A stretch of 64,000 bases of DNA from Trichosporon coremiiforme (GCA_039545355.1 BCJJ01000005.1:1487008-1551007), one strand, 5' to 3'. Shown: positions 34,683 to 47,488, numbered from the stretch's first letter. Program-made: numbers and translations. Notes: a model not told the origin generated them from the letters alone.

Positions 34683-36134
34683 TTAGAGCTTGTGGCCGCG
34701 GCCACCGAGGGCGGCCTCAGCCTTGCGGACGCGCGCCTCGCGGTCCTGGAGGTATGCGAGACGCTCCTTGATCTCGACCTTGCCCTGCTGCTGGAGGTGG
34801 ACCTCGTCGGGGCCGTCAGCATAGCGGAGCGTGCGGACGCCGGCGTACATCTTGGCGAGCGGCTTGTCCTGCGAGATACCCTCGGCGCCGTGGACCTGCA
34901 TCGCGCGGTCGATGACCTGCAGCGCGACGGTGGGCACGGTGAACTTGGCGAGACCAATCTCCTTGAGCGCGCCCTTAGCCTTGCGCTGGTCGACGGCCTT
35001 GGCGGCCGCAAGGGTCAGGAGACGAGCCTGGTCAATGTCGGCACGCGAACGGGCAATGTCGGCGAGAATCGTGCCGTGCTCGCGAAGCTCCTTGCCGAAG
35101 GTCTTGCGGGCGGGGTTGCAGACGCGGAGGAGGAGGAGGTCGAGGGCACGGGTAGCGACACCGATCGTGCGCATGCAGTGGTGGAGACGGCCGGGGCCGA
35201 GACGGGCCTGGAGAATCTCGAAGCCACGGCCAATCATGGACTCACCACCGCAGGTCTCAGAGGGGTCGAGGATGACGTCGTTGTAGATAACCTCCATGTG
35301 GCCCTCGGGGGCGTCGTCGTAGCCGAAGACCTGCATCGGGCGGACGATCTCGACACCAGGGGTCTTGGGGTCGACGAGGAAAATGGTGTGGCGCTTGTAC
35401 TTGTCCGGGTTCTTGGGGTCGGTGACCGCAACGACGACGTGGACGGAGCAGCGGGGGTCGCCGGCGCCCGAGATCCACCACTTGTGTCCCTTGAGGACGA
35501 GCTTGCCGTCGGCGCGCTTCGTGACGGTCGTGTTGCGGAGGTTAGAGGCGTCAGACGACGCAATGCCGTACTCGGTCATGGCGAAGGCGGAGCGGATCTC
35601 ACCGTTGACGAGACGCTTCAGGTACTTGTCCTTCTGGGCGTCCGTGCCGAAACGAGCGATAACCTCCATGTTGCCGGTGTCGGGGGCGGAGCAGTTCATG
35701 GCCTCAGGGCACAGGTGCGAGTGGCCCGAGATCTCGGCAAGAACAGCATACTCGAGGTTCGTCAGGCCCTTGCCGGAGCCCTGGGCGAGGTGCTGGAACT
35801 CGCCTCCGGAGAGCCAGAGGTTCCAGAGGCCAACCTTCTTGGCCTTCTCCTTGAGGGCCTCGAGGACGGGAGGGATCGACTTCCAGCGCTTCGCGGGGTC
35901 GGGCGAGAGCTGCTGGTGGAAGATGGGCTCGGCGGGCATGACATCGTCCTGAACGTTAGCGGCGTCGCTAGCGTATTGCTCACCTCGAGGAAGCTGATGA
36001 GGGTCTTGATGGTGTCCTTGCCCTGCTGGGAGAAATGAGGCTCAAGCTGGGGTCAGTTACGAACAGGCGATTGAACGCACGAGGGCCCAAGCCGAGGGGG
36101 CGATGTACTGGAAAAGCCTGGGGTCGACGGACAT
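34683..36134 (-). CDS. Acyl-CoA dehydrogenase, ACAD10/11 type
   Basis: FAD enzyme predicted to oxidise acyl-CoA to 2-enoyl-CoA, or, like mammalian ACAD10/11, to act in 4-hydroxy-acid catabolism. Exons 36134-36081, 36046-35984 and 35948-34683 give 460 residues. FAMTEYGIASSDASN and KWWISGAGDPRC are the FAD/substrate-binding signatures; GRGFEILQARLGPGRLHHCM and VHGAEGISQDKPLAKMYAG are characteristic of the ACAD11 branch, and ADGPDEVH precedes the tail. There is no fused kinase domain. No N-terminal presequence; the C-terminus GRGHKL is at best a weak peroxisomal signal. Confidence 0.92.
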
Positions 36135-38929
36135 GGTGCGTAAGGAGTGGTTCGGGTGGGGAGGTGTGGGGTATGAAAAACGGCGCGAAGCGTTTGTAGT
36201 GTTATAGTAGTATCTCGATGGCGTGGTGGAAAGTGGGCAGCGCTTGGTCGCAGAGAGTCGGCGTCCCTGCGGGTGGGAGGGGTGGTGGTAGCCGGGCCGG
36301 GTGGATGAAACCTTCCTTGAACCGTCATCTACGGTGGAGGATTGGCGTGCCTACGCGGCGGAGCAAGCCGAGCTCACCGCACCGGCGGGCGACCGCGACC
36401 GGGAACAAAACCACACCAACCGGTTCCAAGAAAGCCGCAACAGGCGCAAAAGGTGCCTCCGCCGCACCGTCCCCTTTGTCAACTTTCTCAACTTGCTGAC
36501 AACATACAATGGCACGTTCACCAAAGGCATACAGGGTGATGGACAGGGCCTGCGGGCACGTCTGGAGGATGAGTGCGTGCCCCCGAGCTGGTTCGGCTTC
36601 CTCATACGCGTTCGCACGGTCTGGGCGTTGTCATCCTGGCCCGCACCAGTCCGGTCCCCCACAAACCGCACCTTCGGACATCCCCGGTATCGTTAGCCAC
36701 CTTCTCCATCTCGTCAACGGCCCCCGCCGCCTCCACGCCCTGTATCACATGACTTGTTCGATTCGACACGGCATTTTTGTGACACGCTAGACTCACGCTA
36801 AAACCACACGATGTTGCACGTGACTACCGTTCACGTGATCGGAGGATCTCTGCAGCGGGCTTGGCGTGGATCGGCCAGTGGGCCAGGTCAGATTTGCCTC
36901 CGCCCCAACAATCTGGCAATCCCTCACCACATCTGTGGCCCCGTGGACAGCGCAGTGGACCAAGATAGGAGCTGGCAGGAGCTTTGGATAGGCGAATCCC
37001 GGACGTGACAATGACAATGGGCACAGACGACACGGATGCGTTGCGTTTTGTATGGGTGATGGGTGACACGCTGGCAGAGTGATGGATCTATGGAGGCGGA
37101 GCAGACCGGGCGTGAGGGCAACAGAGGCTGGTTGCCTCGCTGGCAGCTCTGGATCGCGTTTCAAGGGGGCTGAATGGTGACTCGCGGAACACCAGATGGG
37201 GAAAGCGATCTGTGCAAGCGCGCTAACGAGCCGTAACAGGTCGCATGGCAATTTGAAAGCATCACACTCGACGAGTGGTCTTTTCCGGTTATGCCCAGCG
37301 ATGCAGACGAGTTATCTTATCAGGACCGGTCCCCGCTCATGCAGCCGGACAAAAGTTGGGACATGCGGTGGGTTGACGGCAATGCATTAAGCGCGGCAGT
37401 TGCAGCGGCACTGGAGAACGGAGGGGTGTTGAGGGACGCCACGTGATAATCCGCACTAGGCTCGGGTGCAGTTCGGGATTCGAGGCGCACAACAGATCCG
37501 CCCCACAAAATCTGAAAGCCGAGGCGTGGCCTGTTTACCTCCCGAAAGCCACAAGCCATCAGATCTCTTGCATCGGTCTTCGCCGCTGGGCTGTCGGGAC
37601 ACAACGCTCGATGCTTGGAGCAAGGGCAGACACGAGGCACCCATGACGCGCCTGATATCGCTGTGGAGCAGTTATGGTTCAGTGATGGGAGCGGCCAGGA
37701 GCGCAATTCGCCGTGCGCACATGGCACGTGCCGAGCCCCGCCTAACAGCCGACATAGACTACGATCGACAAGCGAGTCGTGCCAACCCCCGCATGCCGCA
37801 AGCCGCACCTGTGCTAAATTCCGTGACGCTGATGGCGGACTTACCAGCGGAGCTGAGTGCCTGTGATGATGAGGTCCGAGTCCGAGCGGGCAGCGGCGAT
37901 GGGTGCGCAGTGGACGTGTGGGAGCGGTGTGCGCGTGCAGATTTTCTCGCAACGATTAGATAATCCTCGCCAGTACCGGCGGTGGCTTGGGAGGCACATG
38001 AATTGCATGGCGAGCGCAGGTTGTGCGTCGGGGGGTCACAGCGGGTCACGAGTGTAGCGTGCCCGTAGGGCTGGTGTCAGAGCGTTCCAGTGTCATCCGT
38101 GGCGAGGCCATGCGCAGCCAAGACGCGAAGCGAGTTGCGTGACGTCGATCAGCTAAGAGAGGACGTCGCCCTGTCGCCATATCGACGACGCGTCGTCGCG
38201 ATCGCGGAGCCTCATTGGCACGCTGGCATGAACCCACGGCGCATCCCAGGTGTCTCCACTGGGCACTGGCTGTCAGCGAGGCCGTACATGGGAGGCGCGG
38301 TGGGAGCGCGACACGGAGTGCGACGGAGATGGCACCGGCCAGTCAGATTGCGTCAGATTGCAGCGCTCACGAGTCGCTCCCCAATCGGGCCAAGTGACGT
38401 CCATCCTTGATCCTAGGCGAGGAGCGCAGCCAAGCCCCTCCCACCCAGGACGCTGCCAGGAACCGCGAAAAAGCGAAATCCTAATCGGAGAAAGGCTACA
38501 ATTAGCGAAGGCCACGTGGTGAATTAATGTTGCAGGCGCAGTTGTAACGGAGTGATTAGGATATACTTTACCCGCATTAAGCCGAAGGGTCCAGTGCCGC
38601 TGTAGGAATTCTGGTGGTCTTCCCCAAAAGTTGGTACATGGGCTGGTGGGCCTGGCGTGGGTAGCTCTACCACCATGATACATAAAAGCAGCTGCTCCGC
38701 TACCATCTCCCAATCTTATCTTCACTCACTCTCGCTATCACGACATTCCCTACAGGCAAGATCCTCTCCCTTTGACTAGGAGCAGAACGACAACCTGCCT
38801 TGAACGCGACTGAGCCGCGACCTACTTCGCACCCCATCACCTTGGTTACCGCCACATCTCTCTTCCTCATCGCAACCTCGCCACCTTTCATCCTCTCAAC
38901 CTTTCCGCGCGTCTAGCTTCGATTGCAAC
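36135..38929. other. Intergenic, 2.8 kb, upstream of OLE1
   Basis: The largest gene-free stretch in the window. Only short, unconserved open frames occur. It must contain the divergent promoters of the acyl-CoA dehydrogenase (left) and OLE1 (right); a long upstream region fits the multi-signal control known for fungal OLE1 genes. Confidence 0.5.
38680..38688 (+). promoter_or_regulatory. TATA-like box of OLE1
   Basis: ACATAAAAG, about 245 nt before the ATG, followed by a pyrimidine-rich leader. The leader to 38929 has no long upstream frame. Confidence 0.5.
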
Positions 38930-40681
38930 ATGTCCGCTGTCGCCGCCGACAAGAAGGCGCCCGTCGCCGCTGCTGAGATGGAGCTCAACCCCGAGCTTGA
39001 GACCTTTGTCGTTCCCGACAACTACGTGCAGCGTACTGTCGAGAACATGAAGTGGCTCCCGCCCGTCACCGCCAAGAACCTGTTCCAGAACATCCAGTGG
39101 ATTTCATTCCTGGCTCTGACCATCCCCCCGGCGCTTGCCATCTACGGTCTCTTCACGACTCCCTGGCAGCTCAAGACCGCTATCTGGGCGTGAGTATTTC
39201 ACACACTGCGCAGCCGGGTTGTGGCACCCCACGAAATTCGCGCCATCTTGCCGTCGGCAAGTGGCGGCGTTTGAGTGGCACAACCGATCTGATCCCCTAC
39301 TGACGAAACGGATGCTAACCTTCACAGTGTCGTCTATTACTTTATCACTGGCCTCGGTATCACCGCCGGCTACCACCGTCTCTGGGCCCACCGTGCTTAC
39401 AACGCCTCTCTCCCGCTCCAGTACTTCCTCGCCTGCGCGGGAGCTGGTTCCGTCCAGGGCTCGATCCGCTGGTGGTCTCGCGGCCACCGCGCCCACCACC
39501 GCTACACCGACACCAAGCTTGACCCCTACTCGGCTAATGAGGGCTTCTGGTGGGCCCACATCGGCTGGATGCTGATCAAGCCCCGTGGCAAGATCGGTGT
39601 CGCCGACATCTCGGACCTGACCAAGAACCCCGTCGTCCGCTGGCAGCACAAGAACTACCTCTCGCTCATGCTCTTCTTCGGTCTCGGCTTCCCGACTCTT
39701 GTCGCTGGCCTCGGCTGGGGTGACTGGTGGGGAGGTCTCTTCTTCGCTGCCGCCGCTCGTCTCGTCTTCGTCCACCACTCGACCTTCTGCGTCAACTCGC
39801 TTGCCCACTGGCTCGGTGAGACCCCCTTCGACAACAAGCACACCCCCAAGGACCACTTCATCACCGCGCTCTGCACCGTCGGCGAGGGCTACCACAACTT
39901 CCACCACCAGTTCCCNATGGACTTCCGCAACGCNATCAAGTGGTACCAGTACGACCCNACCAAGTGGTTCATCTGGACNNCNTCCAAGCTTGGCCTTGCT
40001 TCGCACCTGAAGACCTTCCCCGACAACGAGATCAAGAAGGGTCAGTACACNATGAAGCTCCAGCTTCTCGAGGAGCAGTCCAAGGAGATCAAGTGGCCCA
40101 AGCACTCGAACGACCTTCCCGTCATCTCGTGGGAGGACTTCCAGGCCGAGTCCAAGGACCGCTCGCTCGTNGCCATNCACGGTTTCATCCACGACGTCTC
40201 GAGCTTCATTGAGGACCACCCNGGTGGNGCCCACCTCGTCAAGCGCTCNATNGGCACTGACGCNACCACTGCCTTCTTCGGTGGTGTCTACGACCACTCN
40301 AACGCTGCCCACAACCTNCTCGCCATGATGCGNGTNGGTGTCCTCGAGGGNGGNATGGAGGTCGAGCACCTCAAGCTCCAGCGTGTTGCCTCATCCGACT
40401 CGCTCGCTTCCGACGGCGCCTCGTCCGCCTCATCCGTCTCGGTCCAGTCCATCATGTCCGAGGTCGAGACCCTCGACAAGCGCCACCCCACCTGGCAGCC
40501 CGCTGCCCAGGTCGCGAACCCGTACACGCTCCACGTGCCCCCCTCGGAGAAGATCCAGGTCACGAAGGGCACTGCCGAGCTCCGCCCTGGTCTCCTGCAG
40601 CGCCTGTCGACGCGCTCCAACGTCGCCTCGCCTTCTCTGACTCGTGCCGCCTCCTTCGAGTCCCAGGGTATCCCTGCCTAA
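38930..40681 (+). CDS. OLE1: Delta-9 acyl-CoA desaturase with C-terminal cytochrome b5 domain
   Basis: ER enzyme that introduces the first double bond into palmitoyl/stearoyl-CoA. Exons 38930-39189 and 39328-40681 give 537 residues. The three iron-binding His boxes are HRLWAH (103-108), HRAHH (140-144) and HNFHH (276-280). The cytochrome b5 domain spans about 355-425 with HPGG (384) and the distal His in DHSNAAH (410/415). A Ser-rich tail follows. Codon use is strongly biased to C-ending codons, as for a highly expressed gene. Twenty N calls fall in 39916-40354; 19 are at third codon positions, so the protein is readable throughout except one residue (NCN at 39980-39982). Confidence 0.97.
39916..40354 (+). 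other. Cluster of ambiguous bases confined to codon third positions
   Basis: N at 39916, 39934, 39958, 39979, 39980, 39982, 40051, 40171, 40177, 40222, 40228, 40249, 40252, 40264, 40300, 40318, 40333, 40336, 40351 and 40354. All but 39980 are third positions of Pro, Ala, Thr, Val, Gly, Ser, Leu, Arg or Ile codons. These are the only N bases in the window. Confidence 0.98.
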
Positions 40682-41587
40682 GTACTTTTTCTGTTCTTAA
40701 GCAAGAAAACACCAAAAACAAAGTTCTCTTCTCTTGTTTTAGATTTCTCCTTGGGCTTTCTCGACGATTCACAATATAACGACACCGTAACTTCAGACGG
40801 AAACTACAATCAAAAGGCGTCTGCAACTTCCCCTTCCCCCTCCCCGTCAACTACATGTCTCCTAGCATTTCCCCCACATCCACCAACATCTCAGCATTCC
40901 TCCCGGCCATTGGCGCGGCAGCACATAAAATCCAATAGATAGCGTATCCCCTTTCTTTTTGTATCAACTGTCCTTTATGCAGGTGTGAATACGAAACTGT
41001 CACTTGTGCATGCAATCACCCCTCTAGTGTATAAAAAATCGCTGCGAGCGCTATCTAACTACCTTTGCTTCGAGAGGTTACCACAGCCAAGCTCTGTCTA
41101 AGCGCGACGTACTGACCTCCCGACTTCTTCCCTGATTGGAAGAGTTGCGACATCGATGCGCACTTGGCGTCATCGTGGAACGTGCAGGGATCGAAGACAC
41201 AGTGCTCCATCCTAGGTCCCAGATACGGTCTACTCCGTGCTGCTGACGCTCTTCCTCGGTGTCCCCTGGTGACGACCGACGGCGCCGCTCCCTGCTCATG
41301 CAAAAGGGGCGAGGCTGCCAGTGCCACGCGATGAGCGGGTGCAGAACATCAGCGGAGAGGAGACGGTTCTCCGCGATTCGACCTCCACTCCACACCCCTG
41401 GTGGATTTGCCACCGTGCAGCTTACAACGTGTGCGTGCTGAGTACATCAGTCTACTGACGTAAGGCGACCAGGCCAGGCTGACGGATGAACCGAGACCTC
41501 AACGCTCGATCACGATCGCAACTTGACCCACTCATCCATCACACACTCTTATCTCGCCAGACTCACCTCCACCCCCCACTGGCAACT
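40682..41587. other. Intergenic, 0.9 kb
   Basis: 3' flank of OLE1 and promoter of the HECT ligase gene. No gene seen. Confidence 0.5.
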
Positions 41588-44500
41588 ATGTGGAACCCCG
41601 ACGCGGGCAAGCACGGCTCCGTCGACCTGTCCACGGCGTCGGCGTCCTCCTCCTCGGGCGTCCTCGCCACTGTCCGGGCCAAGCGACTGGCGCGCGAGCA
41701 GGAGCGCCGACAGGAGCTAGCCGCACTCGCGATCCAGAGGGTATGGCGCGGCCGCTCCAGCGCACGCAATGCGCGCGCCCAACTCCTCACGCATCTCCAG
41801 GATAAACCCATCGGAATAGAGGACACGGGAAAGGTGCTCGTGCTCCTTGGCGGGGACGGAGATCGGGACGGGTTTGGCGCTATTGCGACCAAGTGGTCTA
41901 CCAGCGCTCTGGAGAAAGACTGTAAGCTCATTCGAGGCTGCGACGAAGCTGACAGACAGCATCAGGGCAGCCTGCCTTTGTTGCCCAGCTCAGTGATGAT
42001 GAGTTCGCCTATCGATTCGCGCTGCTGTTGAGGCGACTGCTGGGCTTCATCGCGAAGCAGCCAAGGTACGTCCGGTCCACACGGGCTATCCGCAGCTATG
42101 GGATAGGGTGACTTAGTTGACATCAGAACTGTACTCTCTGCGCAATTGCTCGGCAAGCTCGTCGATCTTATTGCTCCATCGGCATACGCCTCTCTCGATG
42201 CCGAGCGGCGGCGGGCCTTCGTGACAACTCTGGGCGGCGACTGGGTGCGCACCGGCGTCGGTGCACTGCACGAGTTCATAGCTGCCGGCCAGCGCCTGCC
42301 GAAGAAGAAACACCCACTGTCGACCCCCATGGTGTCCGTCATCATGGCTCCGATCGCCATCGTGCCGCCAGCCCTGGTCTCGCCATTAGTCGCCTCGCTG
42401 CTGCAGGACCTGATGACGCTGCCGTCGCTGCCGTTCTCGCTCCCTCTACCGGCGCTCACGACGCTGTCGCGCAGCTTGCCGCTGTTCCAGGTCCTCCTCC
42501 CCGCCGCAGCGGCCGGTCCCTCCCTTCTCGATGCCGGAGGACTCAGCACCGAGCTGGGCAAGACGCACTTCCTCTCTAACCTTGCGACTTTCGGAATCAC
42601 GGGGGGGATGCTGCAACGGCAAGGCGCGCAGGGGATGCGAGACTGGATCGCAGTCGTCGGCACGATGTTCTCGACGCTCGGCGAGGGATGGGGGCGCTGG
42701 GTCGCGATGAGCGGGAGCGAGGTCGAGCCCATGGTCGTCGACGACAGCGACAGTGACGAAGAGGACGAGAACGGCAAGCGGGTAGCGCGCAAGCCAGTCC
42801 GTGAACCGTTACCGTCCAACGTCGCCGCGCGGCTGTACTCCTTCGCCTCGCCGGCACACCTCGGTACGCTCGTCGCCGCCGCCATGCAGGGCGACAGCAA
42901 GACGCTGGTGGACTTTTCGTTCTTCGTACTCGGACTCCTGAATGCCTTCCGCGGCTCGGCGAGGTGGGAGGCGACGCTCGACGCGGTGATGGAGGGCAAA
43001 CGGGGTGCACGCATGACGAAGCTCCTTTGGCGCGAGGGCGTGCGCGGCAAGTGGGGCAGCGGACGGAAGGACTGGGAGACGTTCTCGAGCAGTGAGTCGA
43101 GCTCATATGGAGTGCACGTTACACTGACATCAGACCCGAACCGCGCCATGTTGATGCTGCTCTCGCACATCTACTGCCACTACCTGCTCTTAACACCTGA
43201 TGACGAGTTCTTCTCGAACGACACGAACGCACTCACGCTCGACGAGGTGCTCGACCTTAGCACGATCTGGCGCGACCTCGCATACTGGGGGTTCATGGAG
43301 GGTGTGTCCTCTGCCGACAGCCCGAGCCGCGGCCCCGGAACGGAGGAGGTGCGATCCCTGTTCACGCGGGGCGTCACCCGCGTAGCTGAGAGGAAGTGAG
43401 TTGTCAGGACTGCGGCCTGAACTGACATCCAGTGCGCGGAGAAAGTTTGCCCCACACAACTTCTGGGTCATGCGCGAGCTGAACTCTGACATCAACTCCT
43501 TCGTGAACGCGGTGCGATACGAGGAGGCGTCATTGCAGGGCGCGTCTGCTCCTCGCGCGCTGCGGCAACGCGAGCTGGCATACATCGCCCCGCGCCTCGG
43601 CCTTCTGAACAATCTGCCCATGGCAGTGCCGTTCGAGACGCGCGTCGACGTGTTCCGGCAGTTCGTGCGAGCGGATCAGATGCGCACGCGCGGCGACTAC
43701 CCCTTCCACTCCGGCCGTGTGCAGGCTCAGATCCGCCGGACCTCAGTCGCGCACGACGGGTTCAGGCAGCTGAACCGCCCCGGCGCGCTGCGGGGGATGG
43801 TGCAGATCCAGTTCGTGAACGAGCACGGCCTGCCCGAGGCGGGAATCGATGGCGGAGGGTTGTTCAAGGAGTTCCTGACTTGCCTTGTTAAGGAGGCCTT
43901 CGACGTCGAGCGCGGGCTCTGGCTCGCCAACGACGAGAACGAGCTCTACCCCAACCCGCACGCTTATGCGACCGAGCCCCACCAGTTGGAGTGGTACACT
44001 TTCGTGAGTCGTCAGCTCAGTTGGGATTGGCGGATAGCTGACAGCAGCTCGGGCGCGTCATCGGCAAGGCGCTGTACGAGGATATTCTCGTCGACGTGAC
44101 GTTCGCGGGCTTCTTCCGTAAGCTGTCTCTTCGTCTTCAAGCTAACGTCCAGTGGCGAAGTGGCTCGGCCGCCAGTCTTACCTGGACGACCTCTCCTCTC
44201 TCGACGCAGAGCTGTACCGGGGTCTGATCAGCGTGAAGAACTATCCCAAGCCGGAAGAGCTCAGTCTCTCATTCACAGTGACCGAGGACGATTTCGGCGT
44301 GGCACGCAGTGTCGACCTAGTCCCGAACGGTTCGGAAATCCCCGTCACGGCAGAAAACAGGGCAGAGTACATCCAGCTCATGTGCCAGTACAAGCTGGGT
44401 CGTCAGTTTGCCGCCCAGAGCCGCGCGTTCTTCAGTGGTCTTGCCGAGATCATTGATCCGAGATGGTTGCGGATGTTCGACCAAGCTGAGCTCGCGCAGC

Positions 44501-44862
44501 TCCTCGGCGGTGAGCACGCCGACATCGACCTGGCCGATTTGAAGCGGCACACGCACTTCAGCGGTTTTGCGCCCGACAGCGCGACGCCGACGGCGTTCTG
44601 GCGCGTGCTCGAGTCCCTGTCGCAGGAACAGAGAGGCAAGCTCGTCAAGTTTGTGACATCGTGTGCGCGTCCCCCGCTGCTCGGGTTCAAGTATCTGAAT
44701 CCCGAGTTTGCGGTCCGGAACGCGGGCAGTGACGTCCAAAGGCTGCCGACGGCAAGTTCGTGCGCCAATCTGTTGAAGTTGCCCGATTACAAGGACGAGA
44801 GACTGCTCCGGGAGAAGCTCCTCCAGGCCATCGAGAGCGGCGCCGGCTTTGATATGAGTTGA
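41588..44862 (+). CDS. HUL5: HECT E3 ubiquitin ligase, HUL5/UBE3C type
   Basis: Proteasome-associated ligase that extends ubiquitin chains in family members. Seven exons: 41588-41921, 41960-42065, 42127-43091, 43134-43395, 43433-44003, 44048-44117 and 44153-44862; 1005 residues. An IQ motif (AALAIQRVWRGRSSARNARA, about residues 45-64) is at the N-terminus as in UBE3C. The HECT domain fills the last 370 residues: GIDGGGLFKEFL, FFLAKWLGRQSYLDDL, and LPTASSCANLLKLP with the catalytic Cys at 973. The start at MWNPDAGK fits family N-termini better than the in-frame Met at 41486. Introns are 36-61 nt. Confidence 0.94.
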
Positions 44863-45023
44863 GCGAGAGTGCAGTAGTAGACCATGTAGACATCTGTTTC
44901 ATAGCCCCCGTTCGTGTATGCATTAGCCCCTAGCCGTGTGTGTTCACGTCGTCAAGAGTGGTTTTTATTGTTCCATCGTAATTCGTACAACCTACAAGGC
45001 CCATTGGACTAATATACAAGACT

Positions 45024-46647
45024 CTACTGACTGTCGTCCTTCCGCTGAACTTGGACCGCCTGCGCCAGCTCCGACACGTGGTTCACCTGTGCTGCCTCGA
45101 ACTCGTCTTCCGCTTCAGGCTCCGTGATTCTGCACACGGCCGGCAGGGCGAACAGGAGTGCACCGGCAATGACGCCCCAGTTTGCCGCGAACTGCTTCAT
45201 CGGCGCGACGTGGCTCGCGGTGAGTCTGAACGCGACCGCGCCGCCAACGCACTGCAAGCTCTTATACACTCCAACAAACCTGGCTGCGTCCCGGGGCTGG
45301 TCGCACATGGCCCCGAGGAGCCAGTACGCCAACGCCTGCCAGGCGGCGTCGAGGGCGCCGTACGTTGTGTAAAGAATACAGGGGCCGACGAAGGTGCGCG
45401 CGTCGGCGAAGTCGATGAAGCGCAACTTCTGGCGCCGGTGCGCCTCAGCCTCGAACCAGCGCTGATACGCCAGGCCGCCGCCCATCGCCACGTTGCCCAG
45501 GACAAAGACGGCGCACCAGCCGAGCAGGGCGCGGCCGCGCCGCGAGAGCGGCGGGAGGTCGAGCAGCAGGCCGATCAGGACCCCGCCAAGCATCTGCGCG
45601 CCCCAGTAGAGCGCCGAGTTGAGGGATCGCGAACGCAGTGTGAAGCTGCTGCCATTCATAACGTTTTGCTGGTACGAGTAGAAGAAGTTTGCGCCAAAGC
45701 ACAAGGGCAGGAGGAAGAGGAGCCGCGGCTCGTGCCGCAGCTTGGCGATTTGGGAGAGCTCGCGCCGCGCCGTCGAGGCGAAGACGGCGTACCACTTTCG
45801 CAGGCGCGAGGCCGTCGTCGGGGGAGACAGGGAGGAGAGGGAAGAAGGGTGGGAATTGTGTGAAGCTGGCAGAGGCGCGGCGCGGCTGCCGTCCGTTCGG
45901 ATTACGAGGTGAGGTGGAAGAAGGAAGGCGGACAAACACCACCCGAACACCATTATCACCATGAAGGCGATGTACGTCCCGTCGCTGACTGTGCCGGCGT
46001 GGTGGCGGTTGTAGCTGGATGTCAGCTTGTGGTCGCCGCAGCCATCCGAGCTCGGCTCCCTATCCTACTCACTTCAGTCCCAAGCTGATCAAACTTCCGA
46101 TCGCCCCACCCAGGTTGAACACGACCCAGAAACCAGCGATGCTCCGCCCCTTCTGTCCAGGCAACGGGTAGCTTAGCATGACAGCGCCCTGCGTGACCCA
46201 GAGGAGCGTCGCGCCGAGTCCAAGCACGGCTCCAGAGACAATCACGAACGCGCCATCCTTGGCCCATCCGTGCGAGTACGCGAGCAAGCTGGCCGTGTAG
46301 AGCGGATACGTCCAAGCGCCAAGGGCCATGCACCGGTTCCCGAGGAGGTCATACATGGGCTGACCGACGAGGAGCCCCGTGGCCGCGCCGACAGAAAGCA
46401 AAGCGACGCTGCTGTTCGCGCCGACGGTCGGGTCGAGCTGGCCGCTGCCGCCGAGCCCCTGGATCGCATTGTACATGCCGGGCAGGCAGAAGCAGCAGAA
46501 GGAGACGAGCCACAGCTGGGTCCACGCCCTGTTGCGGTAGGGCACGTCCGCATTAGAGGACGGCGCGCGCACGCTCGTCACGCTGGGCACGCCCGGCACG
46601 ACGGAGCGCACCTCGTCCTCTTGCAGGGAATGCTTGCTCAGGGACAT
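45024..46647 (-). CDS. UNC93-like MFS membrane protein
   Basis: Multi-pass membrane protein of the UNC93/DUF895 branch of the major facilitator superfamily. Exons 46647-46073 and 46014-45024 give 521 residues with about 11-12 hydrophobic segments. Typical features are GMYNAIQGLGGSGQLDP after TM1, ATLLWVTQGAVMLSYP, and the sequence around the splice site (GFWVVFNLGGAIGSLISLGL). The start shares an 841-bp divergent spacer with the amino-sugar kinase at 47489, so the two are probably co-regulated. I infer that it imports an amino sugar or muropeptide; whether it is related to fungal GlcNAc permeases (Ngt1) needs a comparison. Both tails are hydrophilic. Confidence 0.85.
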
Positions 46648-47488
46648 GGCGCCCGCCCGGAGGGGCCAGAAGGGCGAGAGGAAGGCTAGAATGCTGTCAC
46701 TGCTGTCACCGGGTCAGGGATGTCGTCGGTCTTCGTGTTGTGGAGATGAGTACGTGCGGTCGTCGTCGGGAGGGCGAGGACATGGCCGCTAGCGGGATGT
46801 TGCGGGGCCGAGGACTGCCAGGATTTGCGGCCAACTGGTGATCGTCGGGGCGTTCGCGAGGCGCTCTGGAGCCAGTAGCAAGCGTTCACGGCGTGTGGAG
46901 TGGCGTCGGCGGTAAGAAGAGGAAAGGCGTCGTGTGAGCGTCGAAACGAGGACAATGGGGATGTTCCGTCGGAACTGCCAGCCGATTCCCCGCCTTCGTT
47001 TAGTCTGTTTCGGCGTCTGCGTGTATGCGCCTCGTCGTCGGGGGCGTTGTTCGTGGCGTTGACGCACGAGTTTTGGCGTGGTATGCTCGTTGACGAGACG
47101 ATGCGACGAGTTCAAGGAGGGGTAGGGACGTGTGCAGTTGCGGGCCGAAGGGCGAAGCACTGAATGGGCGAAAACTGCCGTGTGCCCTTCCTCACTCCCG
47201 TCGATCACTTGACCTGGCCACATCCTCGTACGGTGCACCCGGAGTCCCCGCGGGCCCAAATCTGCATTCTCTGTGCAGCGTGCAGTACAGTGCAGTGCAG
47301 TGCAGTGCAATGCAGTGCCATGCCGTGCTGCTCACCGCATACGACACGATCGCAACGACCTCATCATCGGCTGCCGTCGGTAGCGCTCGCTAGCTGGCAG
47401 GGCATGTTGCCGCCGGTGGACCGGTGATTTTCCCGGCGCTCGGGCCGGACCCCAACTTGACATTGGACCTAGCACGTGGAGCTAGCTC
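46648..47488. promoter_or_regulatory. Divergent promoter of transporter and amino-sugar kinase
   Basis: No gene. It contains a (GTGCA)n-like microsatellite at 47276-47328 and, close to the kinase start, a CGG-N4-CCG inverted repeat (47414-47423) with further CGG/CCG triplets (47434-47449), the kind of site bound by Zn2Cys6 regulators. Confidence 0.45.
47276..47328. repeat. GTGCA-type microsatellite
   Basis: About nine imperfect GTGCA/GTACA/GTGCC units in tandem, within the divergent promoter of the transporter and kinase genes. Confidence 0.75.

Noticed and set aside
34692..36038. 448-codon plus-strand frame opposite the acyl-CoA dehydrogenase
   Set aside because: Shadow frame; it runs through the introns of the real gene.
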